Shown here: piece by piece, positions 36,540-46,360 of the stretch
How positions within the stretch are numbered: position 1 is the stretch's first letter
Layout of the letters: the number at the start of each line of letters is the position of its first letter
Source: Sphingomonas sp. 28-66-16
GTDB lineage: Bacteria; Pseudomonadota; Alphaproteobacteria; Sphingomonadales; Sphingomonadaceae
DNA: 64,000 bases
NCBI GenBank assembly: GCA_002281485.1
Contig: NCGF01000006.1
Coordinates: forward strand, 1 to 64,000
Reading direction: 5' to 3'
Position numbers and translations under genes: made by a program
The notes under the pieces: generated by a model
Database searches by the model: none
Seen by the model: the letters and a program-made list of their open reading frames with translations, nothing else
Told to the model about the DNA's origin: nothing

Positions 36540-37823
36540 ATGTCCGAATCGCATATCGTCATTCTGGGGGCTGGTCTCGGCGGGACCATCGCCGCTTATG
36601 AAATTCGCGCCGCACTGAAGGGCAAGGCGCGCGTCACGGTGATCAACAAGGGTGAAGATTACTGGTTCGTTCCCTCGAATCCGTGGGTCGCAGTCGGCTG
36701 GCGCGAACCCGAATCGATCCGCGTCCACCTGCCCCCGGTGATGGCCAAACACGGCATCGCCTATTCGAGTGTCGGTGCACGCAAGGTCCACCCCGAGTCG
36801 AACCGCATCGAATTGAGCGATAACTCATTTATCGATTATGATTATCTTGTAATTGCCACTGGCCCCGAACTCGCCTTTGACGAGATCGAGGGGTTCGGTC
36901 CCGATCGGCATACCGTCTCGATCTGCGAAACGGCGCATGCCGAAGCCGCTTATGCCAAATTCGAAGAACTTTGCGCCAACCCCCGCCCGATCGTCGTCGG
37001 CGCGGCGCAGGGCGCGTCCTGCTATGGCCCGGCCTATGAGATGGCGATGACGCTCGATACCGAGCTCAAGAAGCGCCAGATCCGCGACAAGGTGCCGATG
37101 ACCTTCGTCACGCCCGAACCCTATATCGGCCATCTCGGGCTCGACGGCGTGGGCGATACCAAGGGCCTGCTCGAAAGCGAGATGCGCAACCGACACATCA
37201 AGTGGATCACCAACGCCAAGGTTTCGAGCGTCGAGGACGGCATGATGCACGTCATCGAGGTCAATGACGACGGCAGCGACAAGAAGACCCACGACCTGCC
37301 GTTCGGCTGGGGCATGCTGATGCCGCCGTTTCGCGGCATCGATGCGGTGATGGCGGTCCCGGGCCTCAGCAACCCGCGGGGGTTCATCCTGACCGACAAG
37401 CACCAGCGCAATCCGACGCATCGCAACGTCTTCGCGGTCGGCGTCTGCATCGCCATCCCTCCGGTCGGGCCGACGCCGGTGCCGGTCGGCGTGCCCAAGA
37501 CCGGCTTCATGATCGAGAGCATGGTCAGCGCGGTCGCCGCCAACCTGAAGCAGCTCCATGACGGGCAGGAGCCCACCCATGAGGCGACCTGGAACGCGAT
37601 CTGCCTCGCCGATTTCGGTGACGGCGGCGTCGCCTTCGTCGCCAAGCCGCAGATTCCGCCACGCAACGTCAACTGGTCGTCCGAAGGCAAATGGGTGCAT
37701 TTGGCCAAGATCGGCTTCGAAAAATACTTCCTCGGCAAAGTCCGCCGCGGCGAGAGCGAGCCCTTCTACGAAAAGCTCGCGCTCCACGTGCTCGGCATCA
37801 AGAAACTCCAATTCAAGGATTAG
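36540..37823 (+). CDS. sqr: Sulfide:quinone oxidoreductase
   Basis: A 427-residue flavoprotein with the N-terminal FAD motif ILGAGLGGTIAAYEI and a C-terminal amphipathic tail for membrane attachment. The three redox cysteines are present: Cys129 in SICETAHA, Cys161 in GAAQGASCYGPAYEM and Cys355 in NAICLADFG, matching the spacing of Acidithiobacillus SQR Cys128, Cys160 and Cys356. It oxidises H2S to polysulfide and passes electrons to the quinone pool. It heads an operon with a DUF2892 protein and a TolC-type channel and has a SqrR-like operator upstream. Confidence 0.93.
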   Translation: MSESHIVILGAGLGGTIAAYEIRAALKGKARVTVINKGEDYWFVPSNPWVAVGWREPESIRVHLPPVMAKHGIAYSSVGARKVHPESNRIELSDNSFIDYDYLVIATGPELAFDEIEGFGPDRHTVSICETAHAEAAYAKFEELCANPRPIVVGAAQGASCYGPAYEMAMTLDTELKKRQIRDKVPMTFVTPEPYIGHLGLDGVGDTKGLLESEMRNRHIKWITNAKVSSVEDGMMHVIEVNDDGSDKKTHDLPFGWGMLMPPFRGIDAVMAVPGLSNPRGFILTDKHQRNPTHRNVFAVGVCIAIPPVGPTPVPVGVPKTGFMIESMVSAVAANLKQLHDGQEPTHEATWNAICLADFGDGGVAFVAKPQIPPRNVNWSSEGKWVHLAKIGFEKYFLGKVRRGESEPFYEKLALHVLGIKKLQFKD

Positions 37824-37833
37824 GAGAATGCGC

Positions 37834-38037
37834 ATGAATATCGATCGGGCCGTGCTGGCCTTTGCCGGCGTCATCGTGCTCGCCAGCGCGACGCTCGCCG
37901 TCACGGTTTCGCCCTGCTGGATCGCGCTGACGTTGTTCGCGGGCGCCAATATGCTGCAGGCGAGCATATCGGGCTGGTGCCCGGCGGCGATGGTGTTCAA
38001 GGCGCTTGGCGTGCGCGCCGGGACGGCGTTTCGCTGA
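37834..38037 (+). CDS. DUF2892 (YgaP-type) inner-membrane protein
   Basis: A 67-residue protein with two membrane helices (VLAFAGVIVLASATLAV and WIALTLFAGANMLQASI) and the family ending WCPAAMVFKALGVR. The ATG at 37834 lies 7 nt after GGAG and 10 nt after the SQR stop; an ATG at 37828 is too close to the ribosome site. DUF2892 domains are often fused to, or lie beside, rhodaneses and sulfur-handling proteins, as here. Confidence 0.85.
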   Translation: MNIDRAVLAFAGVIVLASATLAVTVSPCWIALTLFAGANMLQASISGWCPAAMVFKALGVRAGTAFR

Positions 38038-38039
38038 TC

Positions 38040-39293
38040 ATGCGCGCGCCCTGGCTCGTCCCGCCGGCATTGATCGCGCTCGCTGCCCCGGCATCGGCGC
38101 AGAGCCTCGATACCGTCATTGCCGAGGCGCTGGCGCACGCGCCGTCGCTAGCGGCGGCGCAGGCGCGCGCCGACTCCGCGCGTGCCGGTATCAGCGGCGC
38201 GCGCGCCGCGCGCGCGCCGTCCGCCGCGCTCGACGGCCAGATCGGCGTCGGCCGGATCGATCCGCAGGGCTTTTTCGGGCTGACGGCGGACAATGTCACG
38301 CCGCGATCGGCGCGCGCGACGGTCGAACTGCCACTGTTCACCGGTGGCCGCATCGGCGCCGCGATCCGGCAGGCCACCAGCGGCGCGGAGGCCGCAGACC
38401 AGCAGATGCGGATGGCGATGCTCGAGCTGCGCGTTCAGGTGGTGCAGGCCTATGCCGGCGCGGTCGCGGCGCGGCAGTTGATCGCGCGCTACGAGACTCT
38501 CAATCGCGCGCTCGACGAGGCGCTGCGCCAGGCGCGGCTCAAATTCCAGGCCGGCGACGGCACCTCGACCGAAACCGCGCAAGCCGAGGCCCGCCGGGCC
38601 GAGGCCGAGGCCGGGCTGGCCGGCGCGCGCGGCCAGCTCGCCGGCGCGCACGCCCAACTGGCGGCGCTGGCCGGGCACCCCGTGACGATCGACGCCGACC
38701 TGCCCGCCACCCCCGCCCTCCCGCCCTCGGGCGACGCGGCGGTGGCGCTGGCGATGAAGGATAACCCGATGCTGCTCGCCGCCGCGCGCCAGATCGATGC
38801 CGCGCGCGCCAGGCTCGACGGCGTCCGCGCCGAGCGGCTGCCGACCGTCGGCGCTTATGCCGAGGCCGCCAGCGTGCGCGACCAGTTCTTCCCCGGTTAC
38901 AAGGCCGACAGCGCCTCGGTGGGGCTGCGCGCCAGCTGGACGATCTTCAGCGGTGGCCGGATCAGTGCCCAGACCCGGGGCGCGGCCGCCGACCTGCGCG
39001 CGGCCGAAGCCGATGCCGCCAACGCCCGGCTGATCGCCGAGCAACAGGCGATCGTCGCGTTCGACGACGTCGCCACCGCCCGCGCGGTGCTCGCCGCCAG
39101 CGAGGCGCGATTGACCGCGAGCGAAGCCGCGCTCCGCGGCACGACGCTCGAGGTGAAGGCCGGGGTCAAGCCCTTGCTCGCGCAACTCGACGCCGAACGC
39201 GAAGCGATCGGCGCGCAGGCCGCGCGGGCTCAGGCGAACGGACAATTGCTGGTGGCAGCCTACCGGCTGCGGGCGATCGCGGGAATGGATTAA
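38040..39293 (+). CDS. TolC family outer-membrane channel of the sulfide/efflux cluster
   Basis: A 417-residue outer-membrane efflux protein: signal peptide (PPALIALAAPASAQS), two long Ala-rich helical hairpins and repeated VELPLFTGGRIGAAI / WTIFSGGRISAQT strands. It begins 2 nt after the DUF2892 stop and would complete the tripartite system with the adaptor at 35100 and the pump at 32023 encoded divergently. It is a paralogue of the TolC-type gene at 2947 but shorter. Confidence 0.88.
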   Translation: MRAPWLVPPALIALAAPASAQSLDTVIAEALAHAPSLAAAQARADSARAGISGARAARAPSAALDGQIGVGRIDPQGFFGLTADNVTPRSARATVELPLFTGGRIGAAIRQATSGAEAADQQMRMAMLELRVQVVQAYAGAVAARQLIARYETLNRALDEALRQARLKFQAGDGTSTETAQAEARRAEAEAGLAGARGQLAGAHAQLAALAGHPVTIDADLPATPALPPSGDAAVALAMKDNPMLLAAARQIDAARARLDGVRAERLPTVGAYAEAASVRDQFFPGYKADSASVGLRASWTIFSGGRISAQTRGAAADLRAAEADAANARLIAEQQAIVAFDDVATARAVLAASEARLTASEAALRGTTLEVKAGVKPLLAQLDAEREAIGAQAARAQANGQLLVAAYRLRAIAGMD

Positions 39294-39494
39294 GCGTGGG
39301 CGCGTCCATCACATCGACCGTGGATTACGGATCGGCTTTTAGCCTTTGCCGACCACGGCGCGATCCGCTTCGCTCGCCCGGTTGACTGCAGGCGAAGCCG
39401 GTACAAGGCGATCCGGGACCGCGCTTTCGCTATGGTGCGCGCAAGCGGCCCCCGGGGCGGCGCGCCGGGCCTACCGGTCACCCCCGGCCCGCCC

Positions 39495-40334
39495 TCACCG
39501 CCCCCCGCGCACCAGATGCACCCGCGCCGGAAGGCGGACCGCGCCGTTGGCCCAATGCGCTTCGAAGCGCTCGGCCAGCAGCGCGGTGGCGCGCTCGACC
39601 AGGGCGGGGCCCTGGTCCGCGAGCGCCTGCGCCACCGACATGCCGGCGATCGCGAAGCGCGCCGCCGCCTCGGGCGCAAGCCCGCCGCCGATCGCGAGAT
39701 CGTCGCGCCAGTCGGTCACCGTCAGGTCGCTGAGGCCGGCGTCGCGGAGCAGCGCGAGCAGCACGCCCACCTCGCCGTAGCGCATCGGCCCCGGCGCATC
39801 GACGGGGGTTGGCGGCAGATCGATCAACGCGCCCACGGTGTCGCGGACGATCGCCATCCAGCGATTGTCGGCGGGCGGGCCCCAGACGGCGAAGGCGAAT
39901 CGCCCGCCCGGCGCGAGCAGCGCGGCGATGTTGGCGAAGGCCGCAGCAGGATCGGCGAAGAACATCGTCCCGAAGCGCGAGACGATCCGGTCGAACGGCG
40001 GATCGACCGCCAGCGTCGCGCAATCGCCGACCGCAAAGACCGGTGCGGGGCCGGTGCGCGCCGCGCGCGCCTGCGCCGCCGCCACCAGCGCCGGCGAGAT
40101 ATCATAGCCGAACACCGCCGCGCCTGGATCGGCGGCGGCCGCGACCGCCAGCGTCGTCCCGCCGCCGCCACACGCCAGATCGGCGATCCGCCGCGCGCCA
40201 TTGAGCGACAGCAGATCGATCAGCGGCGCATCGACCGGCGCGAGCATCGCCTCCATCCGGGCAAGCTGCGCGACCCAGGTTTCGCCGCGCGCGCCGGCCC
40301 AATCGGCGCTGGAGGGGTGTTCGCTTCGGGTCAT
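39495..40334 (-). CDS. Class I SAM-dependent methyltransferase
   Basis: A 279-residue methyltransferase with motif I IADLACGGGGTTLAVA, the acidic residue in GYDISPALV and the post-motif FDRIVSRFGTMFFADP. It resembles the Ubi/Coq or Menaquinone-type class I fold, but nothing identifies the substrate. The start overlaps the cydC stop by 4 nt (ATGA), so it is co-translated with the bd-oxidase assembly transporter. The 201-bp gap to the TolC gene shows no feature. Confidence 0.82.
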   Translation of the reverse strand: MTRSEHPSSADWAGARGETWVAQLARMEAMLAPVDAPLIDLLSLNGARRIADLACGGGGTTLAVAAAADPGAAVFGYDISPALVAAAQARAARTGPAPVFAVGDCATLAVDPPFDRIVSRFGTMFFADPAAAFANIAALLAPGGRFAFAVWGPPADNRWMAIVRDTVGALIDLPPTPVDAPGPMRYGEVGVLLALLRDAGLSDLTVTDWRDDLAIGGGLAPEAAARFAIAGMSVAQALADQGPALVERATALLAERFEAHWANGAVRLPARVHLVRGGR

Positions 40335-41953
40335 TGCGTCGTTCCTTGATCGGCGGGGAGAATTGGGCGGTCGATCGCCTCGATCGCGATGCGGCGGCCG
40401 GCGAGCGCGAGTGGCGCCGGCCGGTGCGAGACGAGGATCAGCCCGCTGCCGGTCGTATCGAGCCACGCGCCGAGCCGAGCGATCAGCGCAGCCTCGGTCG
40501 CCGGATCGAGCCCCTCGGTCGGCTCGTCGAGCACCAGCCAGGGCCGCCCGGCGAGCAGCGCGCGGGCGAGTGACAGCCGCTTGCGCTCGCCGCCCGACAG
40601 CGTGCCGCCATCCTCGCCGATCCGCGTGTCGAGGCCGTCGGGCATCGCCGTGATGCGTTCGTCGAGACAGGCGGTGGCGAGCGCGGCGTGCATCTGCGCT
40701 TCGGTCACGCGCGGGCGCGCGAGGCGGAGATTGTCGGCGATCGACCCGGCGATCAGCATCGCCTCCTGCGGTGACAGCGCGAACTGCCCGCGCAGCTGAT
40801 CCGGCGTGCAACCGGCGACGGGGACGCCATCGAGCGCGAGCGCATGGACGGCGGGATGGAGCCCGGCCAGCGCCTCGACCAGCCGCGTCTTGCCCGATCC
40901 CGACACGCCCGTGATCGCGATGCGCGAGCCCGGCGGCATGCGGTCATCGCCGATCGTCACGCTCGCGCCCGCTTGATCCGGTCGCGCGATCGGTGGGGGC
41001 ATCTCGGGCAGCGCCTGCAGCGCCGCCAGCCGCGCCAGCGATTCATCGACGCTCGCCTGCCGCAGTGCGGTGCGGGCAAAGGCGGCCATCGCCTCGACCG
41101 ACGCCGACGCGGCGAGCAGCGCGAGCGCGATCTCCGCCGCCGGCCCGGTTGCGAGCGCCAGCACCAGCGCCGCCGTCACCGCGCCATAGGCGAGCATCAA
41201 CGCGGCGATCACCCCTTCGCCGCGAAACAACCGCGCGCGGGCATCGTCGAGCCGGGTGGCGGGGCCGTCGAGATCGGCGATCACCCGGTCGGCGAGGCCA
41301 TAGGCGATGATCTCGGGCCGGGCGGCGGCGAAGTCGACGAAGCGGGTGCGGAGGTCACCCAGCGCCTCGGCGGCCTCGCGGGCGGGCGCCGCGGTGATCC
41401 GCCGCGCCGTGACTGCCAGCACCAGCGGCAAGGCCGCCAGCAGCAGCGCGAGCGCCAGCGCCGACGGCCACCCGGCAAACAATGTCAGCCCGACCGCGAA
41501 CAGCGCGGCGATCAGGCTCGCCGGGCGGGTCGGCCGGCGGACCACCAGATCCTCGAGCGCGGCGATGTCACCGATCAACCGCGCGCTGGCATCGCCGCCC
41601 GACAGGTCAGCCGCCACCCGGCCGTCCTGCGCGGCGAGCTTGCCGAACAATCGCGCGCGCAAGCTTGCCATGCCGAGCAGCGCCGCGCGGTGCGCGAGCA
41701 GGCGCTCGCCATAGCGGCTGCCGGTTCGAAGGATGGCGAGCCCGCGGATCGCCGCGCTCGGGAGCAGATAGTTGAACGCCTGCACCGCCGCGAGTCCGCC
41801 CGCGCCAGCCACCGCCGCAGCGGTCAGGAACCAGCCCGACAGCGCGAGCAGCATGATCGACGACAGCCCGGCGAGCAGCGCGCAGACGAGCGCCCAGCGC
41901 AACGTGCGGCGCTCGCCGAGGCCGAAGTCGATCGGGGCCGGCGGCCGCTTCAC
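40331..41953 (-). CDS. cydC: Thiol reductant ABC exporter subunit CydC
   Basis: A 540-residue half-transporter: six membrane helices (LLALSGWFLTAAAVAGAG is the CydC-type first loop), Walker A GVSGSGKT, signature LSGGERKRLSLARA and Walker B WLVLDEPTEGLD. With CydD it exports cysteine or glutathione, or loads heme, for assembly of cytochrome bd. Its ATG overlaps the cydD stop by 4 nt. The cluster with cydABX confirms the assignment. Confidence 0.92.
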   Translation of the reverse strand: MKRPPAPIDFGLGERRTLRWALVCALLAGLSSIMLLALSGWFLTAAAVAGAGGLAAVQAFNYLLPSAAIRGLAILRTGSRYGERLLAHRAALLGMASLRARLFGKLAAQDGRVAADLSGGDASARLIGDIAALEDLVVRRPTRPASLIAALFAVGLTLFAGWPSALALALLLAALPLVLAVTARRITAAPAREAAEALGDLRTRFVDFAAARPEIIAYGLADRVIADLDGPATRLDDARARLFRGEGVIAALMLAYGAVTAALVLALATGPAAEIALALLAASASVEAMAAFARTALRQASVDESLARLAALQALPEMPPPIARPDQAGASVTIGDDRMPPGSRIAITGVSGSGKTRLVEALAGLHPAVHALALDGVPVAGCTPDQLRGQFALSPQEAMLIAGSIADNLRLARPRVTEAQMHAALATACLDERITAMPDGLDTRIGEDGGTLSGGERKRLSLARALLAGRPWLVLDEPTEGLDPATEAALIARLGAWLDTTGSGLILVSHRPAPLALAGRRIAIEAIDRPILPADQGTTQ

Positions 41954-43488
41954 AGCTGCACCGCCGCGTCGCAGGCATCGATCAGCCGCGCGTCATGGGT
42001 GGCGACGATCACCGCGCGGTCGCGGGCAATGCCGCGCAGCAGCGCGACGATCGAAGAAGCGCTGGCCGCGTCGAGATCGGCGGTGGGCTCGTCGCACAGC
42101 AGCAAGGGTCGCCCCGACAGCAGCGCGCGCGCCAGCCCGATGCGGCGGCGCTCGCCCCCCGACAGCCCCGAACCGCGATGGTCGAGCGCGAGGTCGAGCC
42201 CCGCGCTTCGCCCCGCCAGCAAGGGCGTCAGGCCGACCTGCGCCGCGACCCTCAGGACGTCGGCATCGCTGGCCCCCGGGCGCGCGAGCGCGAGATTGTC
42301 GCGCAGGCTGCCCGGCAGGATCAGCGGTCGTTGCGCGGCCCAGGCGATGTCGTCCGGCGCAATCGCGGTCACCGATCCGGTCGATGGCACGATCTGCCCG
42401 GCGATCACCGCCAGCATGCTGGTCTTGCCGCTGCCGGTCGGCCCGGTCAGCGCGACCAAGCCGGTCGCGCCCAGCGCCAGGTCGACCGGGCCGATCCGCC
42501 GCCCCGGCCAGGCGATCGTCACGCCGCGCGTCGCCACGCCATCATAGCGGGCCGCAGGCGGGGCCGGCGGTTGAGTGTCCGTGATTGGCTTGAGTTCTGC
42601 CGTCGCCGCCTCGCCCAGCTGCTTTTCGTGATAGGCCGCCGCCAGCCGCCGCATCGGCAGATAGAATTCGGGTGCCATCGCCAGCGCGAAAAAGGCTTCG
42701 CGCAGCGTCAGCGTCTCGGGCGACGGAAAGGGCAGCAGCCCGAGCAGGCTGAAGCCGCAATAGACCGCGACGAGCGCCACCGACAGCGCCGAGAAGAACT
42801 CCATCACCGCGCTCGACAGGAACGCCGCGCGCAGCACGGTGATGGTGCGACCGGCGACATCGCGCGTCGCCGCCTCGACCTGCCGCGCGATCCGGTCCTC
42901 GGCGCCGAAATGACGGATGATCGGCAAGGTGCGGACCCGATCGACGAACAGACCGGAGAGCCGGCCGAGCGCCGCCAGCTGACGCTCCGATGCAATGCGC
43001 GCGGCCGATCCGGTCAGGATCATGCCGATGATGAAGGGGATCAGCGTGCCGAGCAGGATGCCCGCCGCGACCAGACTGGCGCAGGCGACGATCGCCAGCA
43101 CCACCAGCGGCGCAACCGTCGCGGCCATCCGCGCGGGGACGAAGCGCGCTTCATATTGCTCGATCGTCTCGGGATGGTCGATCGCCAGCACCGCCGCCTG
43201 CCCGATCAGCGGCGCGGCGGGCAGCGGCGCGGTCAGCAGGCGGCGCAGCAGGGTCTGGCGCAGCGCCGCCGACGTCGTCTGCGCCCCGGCGATCGCCAGC
43301 GCGTGCACCAGCCGAACCGCCCCTGCCCGGACCAGCCCGCCCGCCACCATCGCCACCAGCGCCCCCCATGGCAGCGCCCGCCCGGCCGCGAGCGCGCTGA
43401 TCGCATCGGCAATGCCAAGGGCGAACAGCGCGGCCCCGGCAACATCGACCAGCCAGGCGAGGCCCGCATTTTTTTGTTTACGCATCAT
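41950..43488 (-). CDS. cydD: Thiol reductant ABC exporter subunit CydD
   Basis: A 512-residue half-transporter with an N-terminal membrane domain, Walker A GPTGSGKTSMLAV, signature LSGGERRRIGLARA and Walker B LLLCDEPTADLD. LRDNLALARPGASDADVLRVA is a typical CydD linker (quoted in part: LRDNLALARP). Met1 or Met2 (43483-43488) begins the protein. It diverges from cydA across 90 nt that include an FNR/FixK-like box. Confidence 0.92.
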   Translation of the reverse strand: MMRKQKNAGLAWLVDVAGAALFALGIADAISALAAGRALPWGALVAMVAGGLVRAGAVRLVHALAIAGAQTTSAALRQTLLRRLLTAPLPAAPLIGQAAVLAIDHPETIEQYEARFVPARMAATVAPLVVLAIVACASLVAAGILLGTLIPFIIGMILTGSAARIASERQLAALGRLSGLFVDRVRTLPIIRHFGAEDRIARQVEAATRDVAGRTITVLRAAFLSSAVMEFFSALSVALVAVYCGFSLLGLLPFPSPETLTLREAFFALAMAPEFYLPMRRLAAAYHEKQLGEAATAELKPITDTQPPAPPAARYDGVATRGVTIAWPGRRIGPVDLALGATGLVALTGPTGSGKTSMLAVIAGQIVPSTGSVTAIAPDDIAWAAQRPLILPGSLRDNLALARPGASDADVLRVAAQVGLTPLLAGRSAGLDLALDHRGSGLSGGERRRIGLARALLSGRPLLLCDEPTADLDAASASSIVALLRGIARDRAVIVATHDARLIDACDAAVQL

Positions 43489-43502
43489 GCGAAATTGAGT
43501 AA

Positions 43503-43516
43503 TTGATTACGGTCAA
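43503..43516. promoter_or_regulatory. FNR/FixK-like box between cydDC and cydABX
   Basis: TTGAT-tacg-GTCAA (43503-43516) matches the FNR/FixK consensus TTGAT-N4-ATCAA at 9 of 10 positions. It is centred about 70 nt before cydA and 21 nt before cydD. This agrees with low-oxygen activation of cytochrome bd, as in many proteobacteria. Confidence 0.65.
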
Positions 43517-43578
43517 AGCGCCAAGTCGCTTTTCCGCTCATGAGCGGCCAGCGGCGATTCGTATCGAGGAAAATCAGA

Positions 43579-45168
43579 ATGGACATGGCTGTCGTCGAGC
43601 TGTCGAGGCTCCAGTTTGCACTCACCGCGCTGTATCACTTCCTGTTCGTGCCGCTCACCCTCGGGCTTTCGTTCATTCTGGTGATCATGGAAAGCGTCTA
43701 TGTGATGACCGATCGCCCGATCTGGCGTGACGTGACGCGTTTCTGGGCCAAGCTGTTCGGCATCAATTTCGTGCTCGGCGTCGCGACCGGGCTGACGATG
43801 GAGTTCGAATTCGGCACCAACTGGTCCTATTTCTCGCAATATGTCGGCGATATTTTCGGCGCGCCGCTGGCGATCGAAGGGCTGATGGCCTTCTTCCTCG
43901 AGGCGACCTTCGTCGGCGTGATGTTCTTCGGCTGGGATCGGCTGACCAAGCGCCAGCATCTCTTCACCACCTTCATGGTCGCGCTCGGCTCGAACATCTC
44001 GGCGCTGTGGATCCTCGTCGCCAATGGCTGGATGCAGCATCCCGCCGGCTCGACCTTCAACCCGCTCACGATGCGGATGGAAGTCACCGATTTCATGGCG
44101 GTGATCTTCAACCCCGTCGCGCAGGCCAAGTTCGTCCATACCGTCAGCGCGGGTTATGTCACCGCATCGGTATTCGTGCTCGGCGTGTCGGCCTTTTACC
44201 TGCTCAAGGGCCGCCACCTCGAACTCGCCAAGCGCAGTTTCGTCGTCGCCGCCGCTTTCGGGCTGGCCTCCTCGCTATCGGTCGTCGTGCTCGGGGACGA
44301 GAGCGGCTACGCACTTACCGATAACCAGAAAATGAAGCTCGCCGCGATCGAGGCGGAATGGCACACCGAACCTGCGCCGGCCGGGATCACCGTATTCGGC
44401 CTGCCCTCCAATGGCGGGCGCGAGACGCTCTACGCGATCAAAATCCCCTATGTGCTCGGCCTGATCGGCACGCGCAGCCTGACCGGCCAGGTCGAGGGCA
44501 TCTATCCGCTGGTCGCAGACGCCCGGCGGCATATCGTCAACGGCCTGCCCGCCTATGACGCGGTCGAGCGGCTGAAGGTTAATCCGAACGACCCGGCGGC
44601 GCGCGAAGCATTTGAGCGGAACAAGGCCGATCTTGGCTACGCGATGCTGTTGAAACGCTATGTCGCCGATCCGCGCACTGCTGATGCCACTATGATCGAC
44701 AAGGCCGCCTGGTCGACCGTCCCCAATGTGCCCGTCCTGTTCTGGCTGTTCCGCGGGATGGCGGGAATCGGCTTCTTCCTGATCGCGTTTTTCGTGACAG
44801 CGATCTATTTCGCCAATGCGCGACTTTTCGATCGCAAATGGTTTCTCCGCACGGCGCTGATCATCATGCCGCTGCCGTGGATCGCGATCGAATCGGGCTG
44901 GATGGTGGCGGAGATCGGGCGGCAACCCTGGGCGGTCGACGGCGTGCTGCCGACCTTCCTCGGCGCGTCGAGCCTCAGCGTCCCGGCGATCTGGACGACG
45001 ATCATCGGCTTCACCCTGCTCTATGGCACGCTGGCGGTGATCGAGGTCCGGCTGATGCTGGCGATGATCAAGAAGGGGCCGGAGACCTACACCCCCTGGC
45101 AGCCCCGCCACGATGCCGTACCGCGCACCCCCGAACCTAGCCCGGCCTTCGCCGTGCCCGCCGAATGA
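43579..45168 (+). CDS. cydA: Cytochrome bd ubiquinol oxidase subunit I
   Basis: A 529-residue membrane protein (family about 520). Heme ligand His appears in ALYHFLFVPLTLGLS; EFEFGTNWSYFSQYVGDIFG and the quinol-loop segment GRETLYAIKIPY are conserved. It reduces O2 with quinol electrons without proton pumping. The ATG at 43579 follows GAGGA; an earlier ATG at 43540 would overlap the promoter. Next comes cydB after 26 nt. Confidence 0.96.
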   Translation: MDMAVVELSRLQFALTALYHFLFVPLTLGLSFILVIMESVYVMTDRPIWRDVTRFWAKLFGINFVLGVATGLTMEFEFGTNWSYFSQYVGDIFGAPLAIEGLMAFFLEATFVGVMFFGWDRLTKRQHLFTTFMVALGSNISALWILVANGWMQHPAGSTFNPLTMRMEVTDFMAVIFNPVAQAKFVHTVSAGYVTASVFVLGVSAFYLLKGRHLELAKRSFVVAAAFGLASSLSVVVLGDESGYALTDNQKMKLAAIEAEWHTEPAPAGITVFGLPSNGGRETLYAIKIPYVLGLIGTRSLTGQVEGIYPLVADARRHIVNGLPAYDAVERLKVNPNDPAAREAFERNKADLGYAMLLKRYVADPRTADATMIDKAAWSTVPNVPVLFWLFRGMAGIGFFLIAFFVTAIYFANARLFDRKWFLRTALIIMPLPWIAIESGWMVAEIGRQPWAVDGVLPTFLGASSLSVPAIWTTIIGFTLLYGTLAVIEVRLMLAMIKKGPETYTPWQPRHDAVPRTPEPSPAFAVPAE

Positions 45169-45194
45169 CCGCCTGACCGTACCGGAGACAGACC

Positions 45195-46337
45195 ATGCCG
45201 CTTGATTACGAAACGCTGCGGATCATCTGGTGGGCGCTGATGGGCGTCCTGCTGATCGGGTTCGCGCTCACCGATGGCTTCGATCTCGGCGCTGCCGCGC
45301 TGCTGCCTTTCGTCGGGCGGAACGACGAGGAACGCCGGCTGGTGATCAACACCATCGGCGCGACCTGGGAGGGCAACCAGGTCTGGTTCATCCTCGGCGG
45401 CGGCGCGATCTTCGCGGCCTGGCCTCTGGTCTATGCCGTCAGCTTTTCGGGCTTCTATCTCGCCATGTTCCTGGTGCTCGCCGCGCTGATCCTGCGCCCG
45501 GTCGGCTTCAAATACCGCTCGAAGCATGACGACCCGAAATGGCGCGCCCGCTGGGACTGGGCGCTGTTCGTCGGCGGCTTCGTCCCCGCGCTCGTGTTCG
45601 GCGTCGCAGTCGGCAATGTCCTGCTCGGCGCGCCGTTCCGGCTCGATGGCGATCTGCGCTCGGTCTATGACGGCGGCCTGCTCGGGCTGTTCACGCCGTT
45701 CAGCCTGCTGACCGGGCTGTTGTCGGTGGCGATGCTGGTGCTGCACGGCGCGGGCTGGCTCAGCCTCAAGCTCGAGGACGGGCCGGTGCTCGATCGGGCG
45801 CGTCGCTATGGGCGGATCGCCGCCATACTCGCGGTCGTGCTGTTCCTTGCCGGTGGGGCGTTCGTCGCCTGGGGCGGGATGGGCTATCGCCTCGAAGGAT
45901 TGGTCGATGCCAACGGACCGTCGAACCCGCATATGGTCAAGGCGGTTGCCGCACCCGGTGCCTGGCTCGACAATTTTGCTGCACAGCCTTGGATGCTGAT
46001 CGCGCCCTTGCTCGGGCTGCTTGGGCCGATCGTGGCGTTCGTCGGAATCAGCGCGCGGCGCGACGGGTTCGTGTTTGCCGGGTCGTCGCTCGCCAATGTC
46101 GGGATCATCTCGACGGTCGGGCTGTCGATGTTTCCCTTCATCCTGCCGAGCTCGATCGATCCGGCGTCGAGCCTCACCGCCTGGAACGCCTCGTCGAGCC
46201 ATCTGACGCTGTTCATCATGCTGATCGTGACCGTGATCTTCCTGCCGATCGTGCTCGCCTATACCAGCTGGGTGTACCGGGTGATGTTCGGGCGGGTGAC
46301 GACCGAGCAGGTCCGCTTCAACCCCGATTATTATTGA
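45195..46337 (+). CDS. cydB: Cytochrome bd ubiquinol oxidase subunit II
   Basis: A 380-residue membrane protein typical of CydB (E. coli 379). It begins MPLDYETLRIIWWALMGVLL and carries FALTDGFDLGAAALLPFVGR and TIGATWEGNQVWFILGGGAIFA (quoted in part: GATWEGNQVWFI). It forms the oxidase core with CydA. A GGAG-type site precedes the ATG. Confidence 0.96.
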   Translation: MPLDYETLRIIWWALMGVLLIGFALTDGFDLGAAALLPFVGRNDEERRLVINTIGATWEGNQVWFILGGGAIFAAWPLVYAVSFSGFYLAMFLVLAALILRPVGFKYRSKHDDPKWRARWDWALFVGGFVPALVFGVAVGNVLLGAPFRLDGDLRSVYDGGLLGLFTPFSLLTGLLSVAMLVLHGAGWLSLKLEDGPVLDRARRYGRIAAILAVVLFLAGGAFVAWGGMGYRLEGLVDANGPSNPHMVKAVAAPGAWLDNFAAQPWMLIAPLLGLLGPIVAFVGISARRDGFVFAGSSLANVGIISTVGLSMFPFILPSSIDPASSLTAWNASSSHLTLFIMLIVTVIFLPIVLAYTSWVYRVMFGRVTTEQVRFNPDYY

Positions 46338-46360
46338 TCGCCCGCGAAAGGATTGATCTC

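Noticed and set aside
38149-38230. GCGC-rich repeats within the second TolC gene suggesting a repeat element
   Set aside because: They are codons for Ala/Arg-rich helices of the channel and keep the reading frame.
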